Shown piece by piece: positions 12,479-24,175 of a stretch of DNA of 64,000 bases. This DNA is from Saposhnikovia divaricata. Lineage: Eukaryota; Streptophyta; Magnoliopsida; Apiales; Apiaceae. Position 1 is the first letter of the stretch; each line of letters begins with the position of its first letter. The notes under the pieces were generated by a model that was given only the letters and a program-made list of their open reading frames with translations, searched no databases and was not told where the DNA came from. The DNA lies in the NCBI GenBank assembly GCA_036435485.1, contig CM071595.1:107128580-107192579 (forward strand), given 5' to 3'. The position numbers and the translations under genes were made by a program.

Positions 12479-12580
12479 GAATGGTATCAGTTGTTATCTA
12501 GAGTTATATGAAGAATGGTATCAGTTGTTATCTAGAGTTATATGAAGAATGGTATCAGTTGTTATCTAGGGTTATATAAT
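12479..12580 (+). repeat. Three tandem 34-bp repeats containing a primer-site-like core
   Basis: Units begin at about 12481, 12515 and 12549. Each contains ATGGTATCAGTTGTTATCTA, whose TGGTATCAG equals the first nine bases of the element's own primer-binding site. Confidence 0.85.
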
Positions 12581-13468
12581 TTATAACGTTATGTTAAAAA
12601 TATTCTTTCTACGCAATTGTGATTTAATAAATATTATTTGATTTTTTATTTAATACTTTTGAAAATAGATGGAATATTTTATAAGAGCATATTTGACTTT
12701 ATTAAATACGGAGGAGATGTCTGAATTATAATCAAAGTATAATGATATATGAGAATGGAAATAATATATGAGAATGGAAATGATATGTGTGAATGATATA
12801 TGGAAATGTGAATGGAAAATGTGGAATGGTATTGGTATAAATGGAATACTGATTGACAAAAAGGGGGATTGCAACAGACTTGCGTCAGTGGCTGTGTCAG
12901 GGCTGTGTGCGACACAGTCCAGCATTTATTATTTTATTACGGCACGAAGATGCCAAGGGAGGATGTTAGCAGGTGGCCTTCCTCCAGGGATGATCTTCAT
13001 TTCTTCTATCGGTAGTAAAAAGAGAGCAGGTACGATTAGGCAACTGATCATCTTCCTAACGTATCAGGCGACAGCAGATATCCCCAATGTTTTTGAAAAG
13101 AAAGTGTTGACAATGGTTTACAGATTTTTATACTGAAAACAGAAACATGATCTGAAATGATGGAATTATTGTTACAGATGAAGAGAAACTGATTTTATAT
13201 TAATTTATATAATTGTTGCATAAGAAGGAAATGAGAAGATGATAGCGAAAGATTTGTTCAAGTTTATCATATTATTTTAGAAAAGTACACTGAAATGGTA
13301 TATTGATTGTTATATTATTTAAGAAGAGAAACTGATATTATATGATATTAGAAGAGAAACTGATATTATAATACTATATATTTCTTTTCGTACAAAGATA
13401 ATTGGAAAGTGTATATATATTGAATGAAAATACAATTCTTTCCATAATAACTGAAATTTGTTTTTGTC

Positions 13469-13470
<2 letters not shown>

Positions 13471-13533
<63 letters not shown>
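13471..13533. repeat. (TA)n microsatellite in the 5' LTR
   Basis: About 31 TA units. The 3' LTR has only about 10 (20145-20164). Confidence 0.95.
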
Positions 13534-13535
<2 letters not shown>

Positions 13536-14042
13536 GGTTTATTTCCCTTTGATGCTAGTTGATAGAATTTATCTTGCTGAGCTATTTTAGCTTATTCTTG
13601 CTATTATGTATACAACAGCTAGGTATGCCGATACTCCGCACTCCACCCCGCAAGAGGGTACGGGAAAGATGAACTTTTGAGAGAGTGTTGGCAACGATGC
13701 CCGAGGTAGCTATCGGACGGTTGGGTACTGGTAGATTGTGTACATTTAGTGTGTAAGCTGTTGTAATAAACTTTTGATTGTTGAAATGCTTCATGTCGAA
13801 GTATTATTCAACAATGTATTTAAGTATGATCCTGGTTTGTAATAACTGCTTAAATCTAAACTTTTAATATTGTGGATGTTGTTCTCTGAGCATATGACAG
13901 GTGTGTGTGATGATAATAGTGTGGGGTCATTTGTGGAAGTATTAAATAGTATAAAAAAAGGGATCAAAGAGATATTGCTAATAAATGGAAATTGGACCGT
14001 GATGACCTGGATTCCTGACCCCGGATCTGGGGCTGTCACAGA

Positions 14043-14054
14043 TGGTATCAGAGC
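14043..14054 (+). other. Primer-binding site (tRNA-iMet)
   Basis: TGGTATCAGAGC begins 2 bp after the end of the 5' LTR. Confidence 0.9.
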
Positions 14055-16431
14055 TAAGAGTCATAATGCTCAGGAACAAAAGTGATAATAATAAATATAT
14101 CAGTAATAATATAAACTGGGAACTCCCATCGAGTTCAAGGGTGGTATATCGAATATAGCATTTATTTTAAGCAGTGATTATAATTTTATAGATTATTACT
14201 AATAAAAGTTTATGTTTTAGTATAGGGAGAGGAGATTGGTGAGCCAAAGTTGAGGGTATTTAAAGTCTTCTTGTGTTTAAGGGAGTTTGAAGAAATATTG
14301 TAAGTGGATCGGTGAATAGACACTGATTGTTTGTGGAGATGAAAGGGTGAAACTGAGGTTGGTCAGTAAAGCCAAGATATACAGGACCAAGACAGACTGA
14401 GACATTCCGAGATTGACTTAAATGAAAAGGTTATTATGCCAAAAGTGTTAAGTTTATATAGTACACGGGATCGATATGAGAAAGGGGATACTTAATGTAT
14501 TGAAAAGTGTACGTTAGATAACCTCGTGAGTATACAGGGTATGTTAGATTATACAATATAGAAGTATAGTTGATGGGTCCTTGATACTAGAGCAATGTTA
14601 GGCCAAGACGATCAATATTACGATTAGAAGGTTGTGTTCTATTATGGATATAGGCAGAGAGTATCGAGCCAAGTCACGACTAGGTAAATGAAGATAATTG
14701 GGAATAACAGACGATAGGTTGAGGCTTCATGGTGAGTGCCAAATTTAAGAAATTTTGGAGAGTACGCAGTCTAAGATATAAACAGTATTTGAGGAAAGCC
14801 TTCCATTATTGGGATTTTTAATTGGGCAGAGGCTATTAACAGTACCTATTTTTAAGCTCCTAAAGCCCTGCTAAATTATATTATTGAGTTTCAAATTTTC
14901 CTCCACTAGTGGGTAATTATTTATTAAGGGCTGGTATCTTTTCAAAACTTTTTGGTACCCTTGAAATGTGTTTCAAAATTGTATTAGTCAAAATATTCCA
15001 CTAAGATTATTTTCGGAAGATGGTATTTATCATTGTGATTTAAATTTCCCTCTATATTTCTTACTCCAACTAAGAGGAACAGCCCTATATGTATACACAA
15101 GGACGATCTGTCTGTGTGATAGAAAGTCGGAGGGGACGCCCTCACTTGTGTGACGTACGGGTTCTTCCATCATATTGATTTCCCAAATATTCTTTTGTTT
15201 CGAATAAGAGCTATTTAAAACTCTTAATCTTATAAATTGTTGTGGGACCCTTGCTTGTTTCTGGGTTCGTTTCAATTCAAAGTCTCTTAAATTTTATTAA
15301 TTGTTTTGAATATAGAAGATTTCATTAATGGATGAAAGCAATGTTTATAGTATACGTGATTATACGAGGAAACTCGAGATTCCAAGGGAAACTTCGTTAG
15401 AGATAATTAGAGCTAGAAGCGTTTCAATATAAGAGAGGAAGGAATTTCGTGAGAAGAAATGGATATATTTGATGATTAGTAAGAGAAAAGAATATGAGGA
15501 ATTTTAAAGTATAATTGAGATTTACTATTGAGAGTAAGGTGTATTTTGAGGATAGAGTCAGAATAAGGATAAACAAAGGAAGTGGGGATAATTAATGAAG
15601 GATTCGAGGTGCAATAACTATTAGTGAGGGAAGGCCAATATTGTGACTAATACCCTAAGTAGCAGAGAGAGATTAAAGATGTTAAGTATTCAAAGGATTA
15701 ATCCAAAAGGTGTGAATGAGTAAAACTTGAGGTAAAGATTTTGATGAGAATAATAAAGGGAAATTTCAGAGGTGGAGTGGATAGTATATCATGAACGAAC
15801 TAAGGTGGATCAGCAAGATGTAAAGAGCGTATAGTGAACAATAGACATACGGGATAAGGTATCCGGAGGAAATTGCATGTACGCTCTAATTTAACCTCTT
15901 AAGTGTAAATGTTTGGTTAGGGATCGACTAAGTCAATGAATGGTGTAAATGGACAGATAAAATAGATAAGAATAATCTATCTGTGAGAAAGTAGACTATG
16001 GTGATATAAGAAAGTGAGTTATTCTCGTGTCATCCAAATCAGTATCTGTTAAGGGTCAAAGAACTCTATAGAAAGGAGATTAAGAGTATGAGAGAAGGTG
16101 TGAGAATATTTTTAAGGATGAAGGAAAAGTACATGCTCGTATAGTTACGAACAGGAAATATATATTATAACCAATATTTTCTTACAATTGTTTCAAGGAA
16201 TATTATTATAACTTATTTTCTGGAAAATTTTACAGAGGTGATATATACAAATGTTGGAGTATTAATATTTTATGTCATGATAGAGATCAAAACATAGTTA
16301 AACAATAGTGAGATACACTACCATTCAGGGAAGGCCAATGTCGGGCCGATACCCTTAAGCAAAAGAGGAAGGAGAGATGAGATAAGATAGAATGACTGAA
16401 TACAGGAGGAGATTTGCAAGAAAAAGATGGT

Positions 16432-16521
16432 GAAAGTACTGCTATTGAAAAGCTAAATGGCATGCTGATGAATGACAAGCAAGTTTATGTTGGTGTATTT
16501 TTGCGCAAACAAGATAGAGAT
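16432..16521 (+). pseudogene. Captured poly(A)-binding protein RRM fragment, copy 1
   Basis: About 30 codons read ESTAIEKLNGMLMNDKQV then YVGVFLRKQDRD, which resembles the end of RNA-recognition motif 2 of plant cytoplasmic poly(A)-binding proteins more closely than the copy at 50305-50394 does. No surrounding RRM sequence, start codon or intron is visible. It sits about 110 bp before the polypurine tract of an element that otherwise encodes nothing. The family match is from recognition of the motif; transcription or function is not implied. Confidence 0.75.
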
Positions 16522-16609
16522 ATTATGAAGGAAAAAAAAAAGGATAGAGAAAGTGGTGTAGAAGTTAGAAGGTGTGGATGAAAAAGGTATCTATGGACAT
16601 TTTCAACAT

Positions 16610-16644
16610 GATTCCGATACGGAATCCTTTTAAGGGGGGGAGAC
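16610..16644 (+). other. Stem-loop and polypurine tract of the LARD-like element
   Basis: GATTCCG-ATA-CGGAATC (16610-16626) has the same 7-bp stem as in the chromovirus with a different loop. It is followed by TAAGGGGGGGAG directly before the 3' LTR. Confidence 0.8.
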
Positions 16645-17120
16645 TGTAATATTTAGCAATGCTACAGTGATCACATGAACAGTAAATTTTGAGGATTTAG
16701 AGAAATGGTATGTAGGTACTCTATACTTGAAACAGAAAATGAATAAATTGAAACCATATTAGTGATGTACTATGAAAATAAGTGACTCGAAATGACGATG
16801 GATTTCAGAAATTCCTGAATATGGACTTTACGGATTTTCGATTTCGATTGAGACTCTATTGAATGTGATATTAAGGAGTATAGAAATGTTAAAGGGTTTA
16901 TATCTTGAGGAAATAGTGAAATTAGGTTAAACCAAGGAGTGATCAAGTCAAGAAATGCCAAGGGAATTTAGATTGTTAAACGAGTTTGAGAATGCTTGAG
17001 AACCCGAGAGATAACCAAGAGAGCAACTTCTGAGAAAAAGAGAATATACCAAGGATATTGGATCTAATACCTACTTGAGAATTAGAATCACCCTAACACA
17101 TTAATATATGATGTGGGAAA

Positions 17121-17269
17121 GGATAAAATATATTTAAGAGATTTACAAGAGAAAAACCACTGAGACGATCGCAGAAATCGTTCGATGAATCAGAAGGATA
17201 AAATATATTTAAGAGATTTACAAGAGAAAAACCACTGAGACGATCGCAGAAATCGTTCGATGAATCAGA
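17121..17269 (+). repeat. 75-bp tandem duplication in the 3' LTR
   Basis: Two near-identical units starting GGATAAAATATATTTAAGAG at 17121 and 17196. The 5' LTR has one unit, so the duplication arose after insertion or during the last replication cycle. Confidence 0.9.
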
Positions 17270-19133
17270 TGACAAGAGAACTTTGTACAAAACTCAAACC
17301 AAAAGCCCAAATTCGGCCCAACCCAAGTATGGAGCTGATATTAAGTGATATTAGAGTGTAAGGGAAGGAATCCCATTGGTGCAAACATTAAAACCAAAGT
17401 GGAAGAGGAGTAAACTTGTCAAACTTGAGTACTAAGTAGCATTTTTCATGGTAAGGTGTTTAGATGATCAACAATTGGCTCTTTGTCATTGGTGGACTTC
17501 AAAGACTTTTATTATAAGACTACACAACTGATATATATGATAGATAAAAGGTGAAAAACGTTTGTAAAGGGAAAGAAGCAAGATAAACACAAAGCTCTCC
17601 AATCTGCCAAACAAGAACACAACTCAAAGAAAAATTCATATCTCCATTTCTATCCATGATAAAATCACCAAATTTTAACCACAACCTCTCCACTCCATGG
17701 GAATGATTCGGTCCAAATTTCATATCAATCCAAGTAGTATAGCCTAGTCAAATCCATGCTCAAAGTGGGAGAACCAAACCTGTCCAGTTTCTGTCCAGCG
17801 GAAAGATGGAGCTCAAAACCATAGCTAGGAAGCTTTGTTCTTGGTGATCTATAGCTCAAATCAAAGCTTATACAGAGGCCAAGATGTGGTAAAAATTTGA
17901 GAGCCAAACTCTTATTTTTCGATTTGTTATTATTTTTACAAAAGTGATGATGAATAGTAATCCTTAGAAACTAACTTTGTTTTTATGGTTTCTTTAGTTG
18001 ATCCAAGCTAGTATAAGGTTGATTAAGCATATCCCAAGGCTTGATAAGGGTTGTTAAAGCTTCAAGAAGGTATAAATCTCAAGACCCTTTATTATTACTT
18101 TGAATATAGGATGGATTTTTTAAAGTTTAGTGATTAAGGCTATGATAAGTGATTATTCATGATGATATATGTGTTTGTAAGTGATTAAAGTTGAGTATGG
18201 AAGGAGTATGTGCTTGTAACCATAGATGGTAAGATTACCACATGGTGTAGGTGATGGTGTATAAGGTGGATGATAGATTTGGAGGAGTTGGATTTTGGAA
18301 AGTATGAAAATATAGCCGTTATAATGTCCGATCTTCGTTAGAATCAGAAACTTCCCTGTTTTTGGAAACTATACCCGTACGGTACCTTACTGTCCAGACC
18401 CCCAAGTGACCATGATGAGATAGAGCCTAGTTCATAGATCGTTTTGATATAAAGTGCGTTAAAATCTGATGAACGGTTTAGGAGAAAAGTCAGTTTTAGT
18501 GAAAGACGTTCGATGGTCGAGAAAACGTAGTTGTACCAACTTTGAGGCTATAACTACCATACTTAAACACTTTTAAAAATTATAAAATTTTGGGATATTG
18601 TAGTAAGGTAATCAAAGAGTCATTACCAGTTGACCTTGTAGTAAAATTCGAAATCTTTATTTTCTGAGAATTTTTATAGTCAAGTGTGGTTGTTAAGGGA
18701 AATGGTGAACAAACATAGAAAACCTTGATTTAACCTAAAATGGTTAGGTTCTTGGAACACTTGGGTTATAATAGCATGTTATTCACATAGTAAGCATTAA
18801 GGGTGTAGTTATATAAAGGTGAAGTGAGAAAAGGATGTAGTATTCTAACGACGGTCCTTTTTGTGTTTATAGAAACTTCGGGAGAGCCACGAGCCATACT
18901 TCCAGGATACAGAGATCGAGGCAAGATTTCTTCTATCCTTACCTTGGAAAACTATTTTATTTTCAAAGTAAATGATTTCATGGAATATATATGTTATTCT
19001 ATGGTTGCTATATTGCTAAGAATCATTTCCCTGATATTGGAATTAAAGAGAAATGGATATAAATTATGAAATATGAATGTGGATATGATTATGAATGGAG
19101 CGAATATGCTTTAAGGTAAAGAGAGGTGAAAGA

Positions 19134-19237
19134 GAATGGTATCAGTTGTTATCTAGAGTTATATGAAGAATGGTATCAGTTGTTATCTAGAGTTATATGA
19201 AGATTGGTATCAGTTGTTATCTAGGGTTATATAATTT
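19134..19237 (+). repeat. Three tandem 34-bp repeats, 3' LTR copy
   Basis: Counterpart of 12479-12580, with TGGTATCAG in each unit. Confidence 0.85.
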
Positions 19238-20673
19238 ATAACGTTATGTTAAAAATATTCTTTCTAAGCAATTGTGATTTAATAAATATTATTTGATTTT
19301 TTATTTAATACTTTTGAAAATAGATGGAATATTTTATAAGAGCATATTTGACTTTATTAAATACGGAGGAGATGTCTGAATTATAATCAAAGTATAATGA
19401 TATATGAGAATGGAAATAATATATGAGAATGGAAATGATATATGAGAATGGAAATGATATGTGTGAATGATATATGGAAATGTGAATGGAAAATGTGGAA
19501 TGGTATTGGTATAAATAGAATACTGATTGACAAAAAGGGGGATTGCAACAGACTTGCGTAAGTGGCTGTGTCAGGGCTGTGTGCGACACAGTCCAGCATT
19601 TATTATTTTATTACGGCATGAAGATGCCAAGGGAGGATGTTAGCAGGTGGCCTTCCTTCAGGGATGATCTTCATTTCTTCTATCGGTAGTAAAAAGAGAG
19701 CAGGTACGATTAGGCGACTGATCATCGTCCTAACGTATCAGGCGACAGCAGATATCCCCAATGTTTTTGAAAAGAAAGTGTTGACAATGGTTTTCAGATT
19801 TTTATACTGAAAACAGAAACATGATCTGAAATGATGGAATTATTGTTACAGATGAAGAGAAACTGATTTTATATTAATTTATATAATTGTTGCATAAGAA
19901 GGAAATGAGAAGATGGTAGCGAAAGATTTGTTCAAGTTTATCATATTATTTTAGAAAAGTACGCTGAAATGGTATATTGATTGTTATATTATTTAAGAAG
20001 AGAAACTGATATTATATGATATTAGAAGAGAAACTGATATTATAATACTATATATTTCTTTTCGTACAAAGAAAATTGGAAAGTGTATATATATTGAATG
20101 AAAATAAAATTCTTTCCATAATAACTGAAATTTGTTTTTGTCTATTATATATATATATATATATAATGGTTTATTTCCCTTTGATGCTAGTTGATAGAAT
20201 TTATCTTGCTGAGCTATTTTAGCTCATTCTTGCTATTATGTATACAACAGCTAGGTATGCCGATACTCCGCACTACACCCCGCAAGAGGGTACGGGAAAG
20301 ATGAACTTTTGAGAGAGTGTTGGCAACGATGCCCGAGGTAGCTATCGGACGGTTGGGTACTGGTAGATTGTGTACATTTAGTGTGTAAGCTGTTGTAATA
20401 AACTTTTGATTATTGAAATGCTTCATGTCGAAGTATTATTCAACAAGGTATTTAAGTATGATCCTGGTTTGTAATAACTGCTTAAATCTAAACTTTTAAT
20501 ATTGTGGATGTTGTTCTCTGAGCATATGACAGGTGTGTGTGATGATAATAGTGTGGGGTCATTTGTGGAAGTATTAAATAGTATAAAAAAAAGGGATCAA
20601 AGAGATATTGCTAATAAATGAAAATTGGACCGTGATGACCTGGATTCCTGACCCCGGATCTGGGGCTGTCACA

Positions 20674-22269
20674 AATACTCATCCATTAAGTGATGCAAGC
20701 AATGACATCCTACCTTTATTAAAGTGACTTTTTGCCAAGATATTATGTAAACAACATAGCAATAATTCATTTGGATGAGACTAAAGCAAGCAACCAAGCA
20801 AAAACACTTCCTCCTCTCCAAAAGAAAGCTCCATTCGACTTTCCTTAATTCCAAATCCAAAGTCCAAGCTCCCACCATCATTTGATCTTGTAATATTTAA
20901 GGTGAGTCCTATATTTCAAGAAAGTAATCTCCTCAAAATTTTAGCTTCAAACTCCTTTGTTTCCATTTTCAAAAAAATTAAGAAAGAGGAGGGTGAATAG
21001 TGTTTTCATGAAAACTAATCTTTGATTTTCTTGTTTTCATGGTTGATCTAGCAAGCTTAAGGCAATCCAAGGTCCATACCAAGCTTTTTAAGGCTAGTTC
21101 ACACTCTCAAGGAGGTATACCACTCTTGAAACCCTAGATCTACTTTAAGGATATGCTTGTTCTTGATGGATTGGAGCATTGTTAGGATGTTAGTATGATT
21201 ATAAGCATGTTAGCATGATTTGTAGTTGGTTTAATCATGTGATGATTATGATGGTAAAGTAGATGTTCTTGGACAGATTTGGGATGAGAAATATATGTAT
21301 AAGTTGTGTTGATGCCCGGTGTGGCTTGGTTGTGTTATGATTTTTGGAACGTCCGAATTATAGCCGTCGTAATGCCGAATTTTTGTTAACACTTAGAAAC
21401 CGAGCATGACAATAAATATAATTTCCTTACCTTGGTAATATTATGACATGTCCTTGTAGGTCTCGAGCCATAGATCGTTTTGGCGTGAGAATCGAAACAT
21501 TCCGACTTACGGTTTAGGAGTTATGGTCAAATTACTAAAATTGGTTCGAAACCGTAAGTAAAAGTTCGTAACTTCAATTGAACCCTCGTAAAGCATGTTA
21601 ATCAGTGGCGAATCTTGGTAAATAAATACTAGGGGTCATAAGGAAGGTATGAAAGAAAACCACATATCAAACGGATCGTTTTCCGATTTTATAAAAATGT
21701 TTGAATCGAAGTTAAACGCGAACGAACCCCTTAAAAGTATAACTTTGGTTATAACTTAGAAAACGAACGATAAAACTCGAGGTATAATCTCGGTTCGTAA
21801 TCGATCGACTTTAGAACTTATACGACTTAAGTATATACCGAGTGTGGGTATGATGACATGTCTTAATAACGAACAAATGTCGGATCGTATCGGTGATAAA
21901 AAGAGTTACACTAAAAGGTGTATAACGAGATAATTCGAAAACGTGTTTCGATTTAAGTGAAGTTTATACTTAGACTTTTAAAAGGTGTTAAGTGGTTAAT
22001 CTCGAATGTTCTGATTGTTTATAGATCATCGAGCAGACCCAGGAGACGCTATCTCTACCCACACCCGATTACCAGGCAAGTTTCCAATAACTTGGAACTG
22101 TTATTGTGATAATATGTATATCTGTTGTTTCTGATACATATGTCATAGCATGCATGCCTATTGTCAAATTATATTATTATACCTGTTCCATGAATTGATA
22201 TTGGCTTATAGACTAGACACGAATTATCAGTTATAAGCCGGATTGTTTTGATAAGACCCTTAGCGAAGG
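20674..22269 (+). repeat. Chromovirus 5' LTR, piece 2 of 3
   Basis: Continues the LTR after the non-coding element, beginning with the second copy of AATAC. It matches about 52644-54238 of the 3' LTR and ends at the GAAGG duplication of the Sirevirus. Confidence 0.9.
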
Positions 22270-23784
22270 TGTTAGGTCCAATATGTTTGTAGAAGGGGGG
22301 GTTGAATACAAACAGTACTATTTAATCGAAATTTGTCCGGATAATTTAATTTATATTTTGACAAATTTGCGCGGAATTAAATGAAACAAAATTCAAGTTG
22401 AATATAAAATTATATTAACTTGAGGGGTTTGTTACAAATACAGTACAGAATTTATATCTAGTTAATAAAAACAAATTAGAAAATTCGACATGAATTTTTC
22501 TAGATTTGTTAATAAAAATCAAGATATAGATTAGGAGTAAAAACTCGCTAATAGTACAAGAGTATCAAGTAAACAAGTTCTATCGGATCAGATATTAAAA
22601 ATAAGATGAACTTGATTTTCTATGAATTTTTCTGCTCCTGCAGGTTGTGTTCTTGATGAGAGAGAAGAGAGTAAATTGCCTTTGCTTTTGAATGTAATAT
22701 TCTTGTCTGATTGATTTGTGTCGTCTCTGTCTTCATATATAATGTTACTGCCTTTTTATCTTCAAATATAACTGTCAAGACAATAGGCAATACAATCTGT
22801 TCTTCCAAGACAATCAATTTTGTACTGCCAAGATAATAGGCAATACAATCGGCAAGACAATCAGATTCTTTCAAGACAATCGGTAAGACAATCAAATTCT
22901 GAGATCTTTGTCTTGCTTTATCAAAAATTATCATTCTGTCTGAAGCTTTTTCTTTTTGATCATTATCAAGACAATCTGATTTGAACTGTCAAGACAATCA
23001 AATCAGATTTTTATTCTTCTTTTTTTAAAGCTGTTCAGAATTTATCATTACCAAGACAATCGACAAGACAATATGAGATTGTCTTGCTTTACTGATTTCT
23101 TCTTCAAGACAATCGGCAAGACAATCTCTGATTGTCTTGCTAGTTCATTTTTTTTCAGTTTTAAATTAAACTGATTAATAAATAATCATTTTGATTTAAA
23201 CTTACTTAAATAATAATTATTCAGATTTAATTAATTTAATAATTAATTTAATTAATGAATTAATTCTTGATGAATTAATTTATTAATTAAATTGACTACT
23301 TGATTTAAATTAATTAAAGAAGAATAACTATATATCCTTGAATTGTCTTAATTCTTTTCTGAATCACTGAAAGTAATAAAGGAATACCACTGAGTATTTT
23401 GTTGACTTTCCATGCACGGTCTGGTTCATGAACGACTAACTTCAATGACTGTCCTTTAATTTTCACATTAAAAATGTGATTCATTTTTCTTCTCATCTCT
23501 TTCTCCTTCTTGTACTCCACTGTATTCTGTCTGAACCTGTCACTCTAGAAATCTCTGTCTTAGAAATAAATCCACTTCTTTGATGCTATACTGAGGCTTG
23601 ATCAGCAATCTGAGCTTCTTCCAGTGTAAAACATCAAAACTATAGATTGACTTTAGGGTTTTTCTTCTGACAGATAGTATCTTCTGAGATTCCTGTGACA
23701 GTTAAAGTTATTTAGTTATTACAATCTAAGATTAAGTTGAGTTGAGTCCTCGAACTAAAAATAGGCTGTGTCATATGCCTTTCA
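22270..23784 (-). repeat. Sirevirus 3' LTR
   Basis: 1515 bp. In the element's sense it starts TGAAAGGCATATGACACAG and ends ATTGGACCTAACA. It contains many CAAGACAATC motifs between about 22770 and 23150. Confidence 0.92.
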
Positions 23785-23799
23785 ATCTCCCCCTATTTG
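23785..23799 (-). other. Sirevirus polypurine tract
   Basis: On the - strand CAAATAGGGGGAGAT lies directly before the 3' LTR. Confidence 0.85.
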
Positions 23800-24041
23800 T
23801 TTGTTAGAAAATAACAAGCAAATACCTAGAGGATTACTCAACTAACTCAACTTAACTTAGTAAAAGATAAAACTTTAAATACAAAGTAAATAAAAGAAAA
23901 GTTCTGGTTTATATTTAACATTGTCCAGATTCAAACATAAAAGATAAATACAAGATAGATGATCCTCTAGACTGATCATATAATACAATTTTCTATCTTG
24001 TCCTATCTAAGCCCTAAAGATATCACATGTAGAGCTGATCT

Positions 24042-24175
24042 TCACTTAGAAGTATCTTCCTCCCTTATCTCTCCAGCTTCAACTTCATCTTCTTGTTCTA
24101 GAAATCTTCTGATATTCTCTGTGTCAAATCGTTCTTGATCATCCAAGGTTTTGATCAAATCTTTGTCAAGTACAC
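24042..24175 (-). pseudogene. Sirevirus env-like frame, terminal codons beyond the nested element
   Basis: Reads ...DLIKTLDDQERFD to a run of acidic residues and TGA at 24042-24044. It is in phase with the frame on the far side of the Athila-like insertion once the 5-bp duplication is counted once, which shows that the insertion landed inside this reading frame. Confidence 0.6.

Larger units (their letters stand above)
10066..14040 (+). repeat. 5' LTR of the non-coding element
   Basis: 3975 bp, very similar throughout to 16645-20673. It lacks the tandem 75-bp duplication seen in the 3' LTR but has a longer (TA)n tract. A TATA-like TATATAAAGG lies at 12155-12164 (and near 18812 in the 3' copy) and may be the promoter. 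Confidence 0.9.
14041..16644 (+). other. Non-coding interior of the LARD-like element
   Basis: Only short chance frames, no retroelement protein signature. Contents in order: primer-binding site, unassigned AT-rich sequence with chromovirus-related blocks, the captured poly(A)-binding protein fragment at 16432-16521, a stem-loop and the polypurine tract. Confidence 0.7.
10066..20673 (+). mobile_element. Large non-coding LTR element (LARD-like) inside the chromovirus 5' LTR
   Basis: Two direct repeats of about 4 kb begin TGTAATATTTAG and end GGGGCTGTCACA. They flank a 2.6-kb interior, and the whole is flanked by AATAC (10061-10065 and 20674-20678). A tRNA-iMet primer site and a polypurine tract are present, but no frame resembles gag or pol, so it depends on proteins from another element. 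Interior blocks match the host chromovirus (14390-14450 against 48165-48230). The LTR 3' halves have a similar layout, so it looks like a non-autonomous relative of that family (inference). Confidence 0.85.
16645..20673 (+). repeat. 3' LTR of the non-coding element
   Basis: 4029 bp, direct repeat of 10066-14040. Ends GGGGCTGTCACA, then the AATAC duplication. Confidence 0.9.

Noticed and set aside
12650..12925. Ser/His/Ile-rich small frames, repeated at 19305-19599
   Set aside because: Low-complexity antisense reading of short LTR repeats; present twice only because LTRs are duplicated.
13402..13590. Tyr-Ile repeat protein
   Set aside because: Translation of a (TA)n tract.
22620..22934. 104-codon frame in the Sirevirus LTR (also 43087-43434)
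   Set aside because: Reading through CAAGACAATC repeats gives an apparent repetitive peptide; not conserved in length between the two LTRs.
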